Shown: piece by piece, positions 1 to 4,778 of the stretch
How the letters are laid out: the number at the start of each line of letters is the position of its first letter
How positions within the stretch are numbered: the stretch's first letter is position 1
From: Oscillospiraceae bacterium
GTDB lineage: Bacteria > Bacillota > Clostridia > Oscillospirales > Oscillospiraceae
DNA length: 5,978 bases
Direction: 5' to 3'
Assembly: GCA_031255955.1 (NCBI GenBank)
Contig: JAIRRO010000090.1
Coordinates: 1 to 5,978 of the forward strand
The notes under the pieces: model-generated
The model's input: the letters and a program-made list of their open reading frames with translations, nothing else
Told to the model about the DNA's origin: nothing
Databases searched by the model: none
Program-made: the position numbers and the translations under genes

Positions 1-105
1 ATCGCCCAGCCCGGCGGCTCAATCCGCGACGCGGACGTCATCGACGCTTGCGACAAGCACGGCGTCGCCATGGCGTTCACGGGAGTGAGGCTGTTTTTGC
101 ATTAG
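1..105 (+). CDS. purH: PurH C-terminus (bifunctional AICAR formyltransferase/IMP cyclohydrolase), partial
   Basis: The window opens in frame with 34 codons and a TAG stop. The peptide contains QPGGSIRDADVIDACDKHG and ends MAFTGVRLFLH. This matches the conserved end of PurH, where a QPGGS-I-D-VI-A-D-HG stretch is followed by a final MxFTGxRxFxH. The full enzyme carries out the last two steps of de novo purine synthesis: formylation of AICAR with 10-formyl-THF, then ring closure to IMP. Only the tail of the formyltransferase domain is present, and the start lies outside the window. The family normally ends at this FTGxRxFxH tail, so the C-terminus appears intact. The next gene converges from the other strand after 14 bases, and no clear terminator hairpin is visible between them. 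Identification is by recall of the family motif. Confidence 0.93.
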   Translation: MAQPGGSIRDADVIDACDKHGVAMAFTGVRLFLH

Positions 106-119
106 GTGGTGGGTGGCGA

Positions 120-848
120 TTATAGCCTGTCCTTGGGGATGGGGTAATGTACATCGTTGACGCACATGCTTACACCTACGCCGCTTAATCTCGGGTCGAA
201 ACCCAGTGAATCGCCGAGCCTGAGATATTTCAAGAATTCACTGTACGCCTCGCCTGTTAAGGTCAGCCGGGGAACGCATACCGCAATGCTGGGCATAAAC
301 CAAAAGTCGTCCGATTCGCCGTCAAGGATGTCCTTAATCTCGCGCCCTTGGTTGGCTTCGGCGAGTCGTATCAAGTACGCGGCAATACGATCGAATTTAT
401 CCTTGTTTATCGGGTTTGTCAATGCCACATTGCTCAGCGAGTCAAGCTCTGCACGTATCGTCTCCAGCATTATCTGTTCAACCGAGTCGCCATATTCGTC
501 GTTTTCGAGCGATTCATCCAAGTTTGAAATACGTTTGTGCTTCTGTGAGTTACGAACATCCTCTGGTGAGATGGGATTAAGCTGCTCGCCCACCGCCAGC
601 TTAACGAGTACATACTTGGAATCCGTCGTCGTTACCACATCAATGCCGCTGCATTCGTCTAAGGCGTTTACAAGCTGCTTGTATTCGTCTCCGGTAGCGC
701 CAAACGTCCACGATTGCATAACAATGGTGAACGAAGGTGGGTGCGATGTGCGTGTCACCGACACTACCTCCCCGCCCGTCGATTCAACAAATTCGGTGAA
801 GTGCGTTTCCAGCTTGTCGAGATTTAATTTGCCGCTGTGTGCTTCCAT
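120..848 (-). CDS. Hypothetical protein, 242 residues, unrecognised
   Basis: I do not recognise this protein. It is a complete ORF from ATG (846-848) to TAA, with an AGAAGGGAGA ribosome binding site (854-863) at good distance and a near-consensus promoter upstream, so it is very probably real. It appears soluble: no signal peptide or membrane segment. Roughly three regions can be seen. Residues 1-98 look mixed alpha/beta, with alternating hydrophobic strands such as FTIVMQSWTFG (40-50) and KYVLVKLAVG (78-87). Residues 99-122 are a charged, probably flexible linker. Residues 123-175 are helical and amphipathic, with no C or W. The C-terminus (182-242) begins DFWFMPSIAVCVPRL and ends in a proline-containing tail. 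Base composition is closer to even than in recD2, comF or mreB, and the gene sits alone against the direction of its neighbours, which suggests acquisition by transfer. No nuclease, kinase or nucleotide-binding motif is visible. Confidence 0.8.
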   Translation of the reverse strand: MEAHSGKLNLDKLETHFTEFVESTGGEVVSVTRTSHPPSFTIVMQSWTFGATGDEYKQLVNALDECSGIDVVTTTDSKYVLVKLAVGEQLNPISPEDVRNSQKHKRISNLDESLENDEYGDSVEQIMLETIRAELDSLSNVALTNPINKDKFDRIAAYLIRLAEANQGREIKDILDGESDDFWFMPSIAVCVPRLTLTGEAYSEFLKYLRLGDSLGFDPRLSGVGVSMCVNDVHYPIPKDRL

Positions 849-892
849 ATTGTTCTCCCTTCTTTTTTTCGCGGTATCGCTGTCTATATGCC

Positions 893-921
893 ATACTACT
901 ACACCCCCTTTTCGCTGTCAA
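893..921 (-). promoter_or_regulatory. Sigma-70/SigA-type promoter for the 242-residue gene
   Basis: On the minus strand, a perfect TTGACA (plus positions 916-921) is followed after exactly 17 bases by TAGTAT (893-898). Transcription would start near 886, giving a leader of about 38 bases that includes the ribosome binding site at 854-863. The -35 hexamer lies within a possible 33-codon minus-strand ORF (899-1000) that probably is not a gene. Confidence 0.72.
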
Positions 922-999
922 TCGTCTCATTCGTACACGTTTCGACTTCAACCTCGCTTTCGGGCGTCGCGTTGCCGCCGTCCGCCATAGCCGCCGCCA

Positions 1000-1028
1000 T
1001 TGCGCCGCACGCGCTTTTGTGCTATAAT
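1000..1028 (+). promoter_or_regulatory. Extended -10 promoter for the Fic-family remnant
   Basis: TTGCGC (1000-1005), a 17-base spacer and a perfect TATAAT (1023-1028), with TG one base before the -10 (TGC-TATAAT), form a strong SigA-type promoter. The expected start is near 1035, which is where the AAAAGGAGG ribosome binding site (1035-1043) begins. The mRNA leader would therefore be unusually short, at about 17 bases before the ATG at 1052. The promoter faces away from that of the 242-residue gene; the two -35 boxes are about 80 bases apart. Confidence 0.7.
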
Positions 1029-1051
1029 CACCGCAAAAGGAGGCGCATTTC

Positions 1052-1341
1052 ATGTCCAACAACTACGACGACGCCCGCCTATCCGCGGAGCGTCACAATG
1101 ATTTTTATGAATACAAGCGCCTCGGCGAGCCGGAAAAATACGCGATTATAACATATCAAAAAAAAATGGGTGCTGGGCGGGGCAACGGTATTTCCGCAAC
1201 GCGCTGGTTCGCGCGAATTACACTGACCGCAAAAACAATATCTATGCCACCACCGAATTTTTGAACCACTTTTTTGCGAATTTGCTTCTGGGAGAGAACA
1301 ACCCGCTCCAAAATCGGGAGCTGCTCGCGTTAAAGCATTGA
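1052..1341 (+). pseudogene. Fic-family protein (AMPylase/toxin type) remnant, internally deleted and frameshifted
   Basis: Three pieces of a Fic-domain protein can be read in three frames. The first, from ATG 1052 behind AAAAGGAGG (8-base spacing), contains YDDARLSAERHNDFYEYKRL and continues GEPEKYAI; this resembles the N-terminus of clostridial Fic proteins. The second, about 1155-1190 after a run of nine A, reads IKKKWVLGGATV, like the KKEWVL-G-TV segment of the Fic fold that precedes the catalytic region. The third, about 1186-1341, reads RYFRNALVRANYTDRKNNIY then TTEFLNHFFANLLLGENN; this is the typical region C-terminal to the catalytic helix, ending at TGA. The HPFxxGNxR catalytic motif and most of the 200 or so core residues are missing, so the product cannot transfer AMP. 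Intact relatives adenylylate target proteins and often act as toxins. The first frame alone would give a 70-residue peptide (1052-1264) with a scrambled end. Family assignment is from memory of conserved motifs: firm for the third piece, good for the first, tentative for the second. Confidence 0.8.
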
Positions 1342-1343
1342 GC

Positions 1344-1372
1344 TTGCCCCGGCGGCGATAATCTGATATACT
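1344..1372 (+). promoter_or_regulatory. Extended -10 promoter for recD2-comF
   Basis: TTGCCC (1344-1349), a 17-base spacer and TATACT (1367-1372), with TG one base upstream of the -10 (TGA-TATACT), make a good SigA-type promoter. It begins two bases after the stop of the Fic remnant. Transcription would start near 1379, giving recD2 a leader of about 64 bases. This separates the recD2-comF unit from the decayed gene before it. Confidence 0.65.
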
Positions 1373-1419
1373 GTAGACGGTGACAGACAAAATATGCCGT
1401 CAGCCGCGTGGGGAGTGAT

Positions 1420-1443
1420 ATGCACTGGGTAATGAAAAAATAA
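1420..1443 (+). promoter_or_regulatory. Possible leader mini-ORF (MHWVMKK) overlapping the recD2 start
   Basis: A seven-codon ORF starts at ATG 1420 behind GGGGAG (1410-1415) and ends at TAA 1441-1443, whose last A is the first base of the recD2 ATG (a TAATG junction). The recD2 ATG itself has no visible ribosome binding site: the bases before it are GGTAATGAAAAAATA. Ribosomes ending the mini-ORF could restart on recD2, so translational coupling would explain how recD2 is translated. The alternative is direct A-rich-leader initiation, or a non-standard in-frame CTG at 1425, which is nine bases after the same GGGGAG. The spacing from GGGGAG to ATG 1420 is only four bases, somewhat tight. Confidence 0.3.
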
Positions 1444-3665
1444 TGCTTCGTGGCGTCGTCGCCTCCGTCGTGTTTCGCAATCAGGACAATGGCTACAGCG
1501 TGATTAAGCTGGATTCAGAGGACTCCGGCGCGGAGGCGCACACCGTTGTCGGCTGTCTGCCGGACGTCTCCCCCGGCGAAACGGTGGAGCTTGTTGGCGA
1601 GTGGACGGCGCATCATTCCTACGGACAGCAGTTTCGCGCCGACAGCTTCACAAGAGCCGCGCCGGAAGGCGCGGAGGCGATTTTGCGATATTTATCCTCC
1701 GGAGTGATACGCGGCATCGGTCCCGGCAGGGCGCGGGAAATTGTCGCGAAATTCGGTGAAAATGCCCTTGAAATTCTTGAAACAGCCCCGGAAAAGCTGG
1801 CGCAGGTGCGCGGGATAACACGCGCCTCCGCGCGTGAGTTTTCGCGCGATTTCAAACGCAAGGCGGGCGTTCGCCGCCTTATTGACGCGCTGGGTGAATA
1901 CGGCGTCCCGGCGCTTGTCGCTATGCGTGTGTACGGCGTTTTTGGGGACGACGCCTTAGAGCAGCTGGCGCAAAATCCATATCTGATGACAGACTCCGCC
2001 TTCGGCGCGGAGTTTTATGAAGCGGACAGAATGGCGTCGGCGATAGGCTTTGAGCAGGACTGCCCGGAGCGTCTTGAGGCGGCGCTGGTGTTTGAGCTGC
2101 GCCATAATCTTAACAACGGACACGTGTTTATACCCACCGATAAGCTCGCCGCCGCAACGGCGCAGCTTGTATCCGTCGGCACGGAGGAGCTTTTTGACGC
2201 GCTGGATATTCTGTCGGACGACGGCGAAATTATCCGCGAGGAAATAGCCGGTGTGGACGCCTGTTATCTGCGCGAAATGCGCGAGGCGGAGGTATTTGTC
2301 GCCGCGCGGCTGCTGCATCTTGCCTTGGGGGATGACGCTAATAGCGATGCTGAAAGCGACGCCATCACGCAGGAGGACGCCGCCGCGCTGGTGACGGAGA
2401 TAGAGTCTGCGTTGGGCGTCACATATGCCGAGGGGCAGCTTATGGCGGTGCGCGCCGCCGCGACAGGGCGCATTATGGCGTTAACCGGCGGTCCCGGAAC
2501 GGGAAAAACGACATCGGTGCGCGGGATATTAGAGCTGTTTGACAGGCTGTCGCTGAAAACCCTTTTATGCGCCCCGACGGGACGCGCGGCGAAGCGCATG
2601 GGAGAGCTTGCCGGTCGCGGCGACGCGATGACCGTTCACCGCGCTCTGGGCGCGCGTATGGATTCGCGCGGCGGCTTGACCTTTGAGCATTCCGCCGTGA
2701 ACCCGTTGCGCGTTGACGCCGTCATTGTGGACGAGGCTTCTATGCTTGACCTGCCGTTAACGCGCGCGCTGTTAGAGGCGATGCGACCCGATTGCAGACT
2801 GATTCTTGTCGGCGATATGAATCAACTGCCCTCCGTCGGTCCCGGCAACGTGCTTTCCGATATCATCAAAAGCGACGCGGTGCCTGTCGTGCGCCTTACG
2901 GAAATTTTCCGTCAAGCGCAGCAGTCGGCAATCGTCCGCGCGGCGCACGCCGTAAACGGCGGCGAGCTGCCGGATATTTCGGAAAAGGACTCCGATATGT
3001 TCTTTTTGAAGCGGAAAACGCCCGCCGCGATAGCCGACACGGTGGCGGAGCTTATGTCTCACCGTCTGCCGGAGAATATGGGCGTACCCGCGCCGCAGAT
3101 TCAAGCGCTATCGCCCTCCCGCCGCGGCGAAGCCGGTACGGCGGCGCTTAATATACGCTTGCAGCAGGCGCTTAATCCCCCGTCCGAGCGGCGCGAAAAA
3201 GCGTTCGGCAGCTTTGTGTTTCGCGAGGGCGACAGGGTAATGCAAATCCGGAACGACTATGATATAATGTGGACGGACGCCCGCGGCGTGCCGGGCAGCG
3301 GGGTGTATAACGGCGACCTCGGCGTCATCGTGAGGATAGACCTCTCAGCGGAGCTTATGACGGTCGAATTTGACGATAAAATTGTCGAATATATGTTCGA
3401 GCAGCTCGTTGACCTCGAACCGGCGTATGCCGTCACGGTGCATAAATCGCAGGGCAGCGAATACCGCGCCGTGATTCTGGCTCTGCCCCCCGGTTCCTCG
3501 CGTCTTGCCACACGCGCCGTGCTGTACACCGCGATAACGCGCGCGCGGGAGCTGTTAATTATCGTCGGGGACACGGACGTGCTGCAGGCGATGACCGAAA
3601 ACGACAGACGCCAGAGGCGGTATTCCGGTCTGAAGGCGCGGCTTACGCGGGGGATAGCGTCGTGA
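1443..3665 (+). CDS. recD2: RecD2-type ATP-dependent 5'-3' DNA helicase
   Basis: This 740-residue protein has the complete RecD2 plan and usual length. An N-terminal OB-like segment (LRGVVASVVFRNQDNGYSV) comes first. Helix-hairpin-helix motifs follow (RGIGPGRAREIVAKFG near residue 90, QVRGI about 30 residues later). The superfamily 1B motor has Walker A GGPGTGKTT (349-357), Walker B DEAS (430-433), motif III GDMNQLP (457-463), an IFRQ motif near 488, VHKSQGSEY (666-674) and TAITRAR (696-702). RecD2 enzymes unwind DNA from 5' overhangs and act in repair and replication stress in bacteria without RecBCD; the N-terminal extension distinguishes them from the RecD subunit. ATG 1443 is the only standard start in frame after the TGA at 1416, but no clear ribosome binding site precedes it. 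The stop overlaps the next gene's start by four bases. All key motor residues are present. Confidence 0.95.
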   Translation: MLRGVVASVVFRNQDNGYSVIKLDSEDSGAEAHTVVGCLPDVSPGETVELVGEWTAHHSYGQQFRADSFTRAAPEGAEAILRYLSSGVIRGIGPGRAREIVAKFGENALEILETAPEKLAQVRGITRASAREFSRDFKRKAGVRRLIDALGEYGVPALVAMRVYGVFGDDALEQLAQNPYLMTDSAFGAEFYEADRMASAIGFEQDCPERLEAALVFELRHNLNNGHVFIPTDKLAAATAQLVSVGTEELFDALDILSDDGEIIREEIAGVDACYLREMREAEVFVAARLLHLALGDDANSDAESDAITQEDAAALVTEIESALGVTYAEGQLMAVRAAATGRIMALTGGPGTGKTTSVRGILELFDRLSLKTLLCAPTGRAAKRMGELAGRGDAMTVHRALGARMDSRGGLTFEHSAVNPLRVDAVIVDEASMLDLPLTRALLEAMRPDCRLILVGDMNQLPSVGPGNVLSDIIKSDAVPVVRLTEIFRQAQQSAIVRAAHAVNGGELPDISEKDSDMFFLKRKTPAAIADTVAELMSHRLPENMGVPAPQIQALSPSRRGEAGTAALNIRLQQALNPPSERREKAFGSFVFREGDRVMQIRNDYDIMWTDARGVPGSGVYNGDLGVIVRIDLSAELMTVEFDDKIVEYMFEQLVDLEPAYAVTVHKSQGSEYRAVILALPPGSSRLATRAVLYTAITRARELLIIVGDTDVLQAMTENDRRQRRYSGLKARLTRGIAS

Positions 3666-4441
3666 TACGTCCGCTGCGGTTTTTAATCGACCTGCTGTTC
3701 CCGCCGAAATGCTGCTTTTGCGGCAAAATCGTATTTACCCACCGCGACGATGTATGCCCCGCCTGCTGGGATACCCTGCCCGAACTCTCAGGCGGCGAGC
3801 GCAGACTGGACGCCATGCAGAAATGGCAGCCACCCGCTCAGCGCGCCGCGCCGGGCTTTGACGCGGGGGCAACACAGCCGCTTGACGGCGCGGCGACGCC
3901 ATCGCCAACCCCCGCCCTGCCGGACGGCATGCAGCTTGAAGCCGCCGTGCGCTGCGTCTCCGCGCTGCGATATGAGGGCGGCGTGCGGCGCGGCTTTCTG
4001 CGGTATAAATTCTCCGGGGATTATTGGCTGGGAGAGGTGTTCGGAGAGATTATGGCGGGCGTGATATTCGAGGCGTTAGACGGCGAATTTGACGCCGTGA
4101 CGTGGGCGCCGCTTTCATCCCGCAGACGCCGAAAGCGGGGGTATGACCAAGCGAAAATCCTTGCGGAAACAGTCGCGGAGCGGCTCGGCTTCCCGCTTGT
4201 ACCGACGCTTATCAAGAAGCGGGACACCGCCGCGAACTCATCCCTCACAAGCGCCGCCGACCGCGCGCCGAACGTATCCGGCGCATATGACGTCCTGCCC
4301 GACGCGGCGAACCTTCGCCTGCTGCTGATAGACGATATCCTGACAACCGGCGCGACACTCTCCGAGTGCGCGAGGGCGCTGATTGACGGCGGCGCCGAAA
4401 GCGTGGTGTGCGCCGTGTTCGCCGAAGCGGACGGAACATAG
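3662..4441 (+). CDS. comF: ComF-family phosphoribosyltransferase-like protein (competence-associated)
   Basis: The 259-residue protein starts at GTG 3662, overlapping the recD2 stop (GTGA), so it is likely translated by coupling. Near the N-terminus is a four-cysteine zinc knuckle, C17-x2-C20 and C32-x2-C35, as in ComF/double-zinc-ribbon proteins. The C-terminal half is a type I phosphoribosyltransferase fold, with SSRRRRKRGYDQAKILAE near residue 150 and the PRPP loop DDILTTGAT (224-232). ComF proteins are needed for natural transformation in several bacteria and are thought to help load DNA-processing factors once single strands enter the cytoplasm; the exact reaction is unsettled. Linkage to a helicase gene fits a DNA-handling role. 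One oddity is that residues about 44-92, between the zinc knuckle and the conserved RYEG segment, form a Pro/Ala/Gln-rich low-complexity stretch, longer than in family members I recall. The family is widespread outside competent species, so competence itself is not shown. Confidence 0.88.
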   Translation: MIRPLRFLIDLLFPPKCCFCGKIVFTHRDDVCPACWDTLPELSGGERRLDAMQKWQPPAQRAAPGFDAGATQPLDGAATPSPTPALPDGMQLEAAVRCVSALRYEGGVRRGFLRYKFSGDYWLGEVFGEIMAGVIFEALDGEFDAVTWAPLSSRRRRKRGYDQAKILAETVAERLGFPLVPTLIKKRDTAANSSLTSAADRAPNVSGAYDVLPDAANLRLLLIDDILTTGATLSECARALIDGGAESVVCAVFAEADGT

Positions 4442-4448
4442 CCGCACA

Positions 4449-4479
4449 GCATTGCGCCACACCGCATTGCGCCGCATTG
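4449..4479. repeat. Short direct repeat GCATTGCGCC, two copies plus a partial
   Basis: GCATTGCGCC occurs at 4449-4458 and 4464-4473, followed directly by a partial copy, GCATTG (4474-4479). It lies just after the comF stop. This could be slippage-derived sequence; no function is apparent. Confidence 0.6.
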
Positions 4480-4507
4480 ATTAACCCCCGCCGCGAACGG
4501 ATATAAT
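4477..4507 (+). promoter_or_regulatory. Possible promoter for mreB
   Basis: A perfect TATAAT lies at 4502-4507. The best -35 candidates are TTGATT (4477-4482) with a 19-base spacer, or TTAACC (4481-4486) with a 15-base spacer; neither is ideal and there is no extended -10 TG. If used, transcription starts near 4514 and mreB gains a leader of about 265 bases covering all the hairpins. Confidence 0.4.
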
Positions 4508-4530
4508 TGCATGTGCTATCGCACGGGGAA

Positions 4531-4636
4531 CGCGCCTGTGGGCGCGACGACGATTGCAAGGCGTACCGGCGCAAGGCAACGGCGACACGGTCGCCGCGCC
4601 GCGAAAGCGGCGTGAATCTCGAAGGCGCGCAGCGCC
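4531..4636 (+). other. Cluster of four short GC-rich hairpins in the putative mreB leader
   Basis: Four perfect inverted repeats follow each other. CGCGCC/GGCGCG has loop TGTG (4531-4546). CGGCGAC/GTCGCCG has loop ACG (4580-4596). CGCCGC/GCGGCG has a GNRA-type GAAA loop (4597-4612). GGCGC/GCGCC has loop GCA (4624-4636). The second and third abut. They may form a structured RNA leader, but chance pairing is common in GC-rich DNA and I recognise no known riboswitch or ribosomal-protein leader. Confidence 0.45.
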
Positions 4637-4641
4637 GCAGA

Positions 4642-4767
4642 GTTCCCGCAAGGCGGCTTTGCCGCCTGAGGATGTGAAGTAACGTTCCCGCAAGGCGGCT
4701 TTGCCGCCTGAGGATGTTGAGTAACGTTCCCGCAAGGCGGCTTTGCCGCCTGAGGATGTTCAAATTG
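4642..4767. repeat. Three tandem 42-bp repeats, each with a 7-bp hairpin
   Basis: Copies begin at 4642, 4684 and 4726, each opening with GTTCCCGCA. The first 35 bases are conserved without change through GAGGATGT; the last seven drift, and copy 3 loses the AGTAAC end and runs into the mreB ribosome binding site. Each copy contains AGGCGGC-TTT-GCCGCCT (4651-4667, 4693-4709, 4735-4751), a perfect 7-bp stem with a three-base loop. There are no unique spacers between copies, so this is not a CRISPR array. The period of 42 keeps reading frames open, producing spurious Arg/Leu- or Pro/Ala-rich ORFs on the minus strand. Confidence 0.9.
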
Positions 4768-4771
4768 GAGG
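4767..4771 (+). promoter_or_regulatory. Ribosome binding site that fixes the mreB start
   Basis: GGAGG lies seven bases before ATG 4779. A longer reading from TTG 4743 would begin inside the third repeat copy and add 12 non-homologous residues, so ATG 4779 is the start: it puts the conserved DIGIDLGT motif at residues 6-13, as in MreB proteins. Confidence 0.85.
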
Positions 4772-4778
4772 CTATCAA

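Larger units (their letters stand above)
4442..4778. other. Gene-free, hairpin-rich interval between comF and mreB
   Basis: These 337 bases hold no gene I can support. Long minus-strand ORFs cross the interval only because the 42-base repeat period is a multiple of three and the DNA is GC-rich; they lack ribosome binding sites and family similarity. The interval contains, in order, short GCATTGCGCC repeats, a possible promoter near 4502, four unrelated hairpins, three 42-bp hairpin repeats, and the mreB ribosome binding site. No hairpin is followed by a T-run, so I see no intrinsic terminator for recD2-comF here. Confidence 0.7.

Noticed and set aside
157..990. Long plus-strand ORF of 277 residues opposite the 242-residue gene
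   Set aside because: It is antisense to a gene with a near-consensus promoter and ribosome binding site. Its composition is Ser/Thr/Cys-rich in the way typical of a shadow frame, and it has no ribosome binding site.
784..1062. Minus-strand ORF of 92 residues, Arg-rich, crossing the divergent promoters
   Set aside because: It overlaps both promoters and the start of the 242-residue gene, has no ribosome binding site and no recognisable family.
1394..1432. Another short ORF (MPSAAWGVICTG) in the recD2 leader
   Set aside because: It has no ribosome binding site and its stop lies upstream of recD2 without a coupling overlap; the mini-ORF at 1420 is the better candidate.
4642..4767. Possible CRISPR array
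   Set aside because: The copies are directly abutting with a constant 42-bp period and no unique spacers; no cas genes are present.
4743..4778. Alternative mreB start at TTG 4743
   Set aside because: It begins inside the third repeat copy without a ribosome binding site. ATG 4779 has GGAGG at seven bases and gives the normal family N-terminus.
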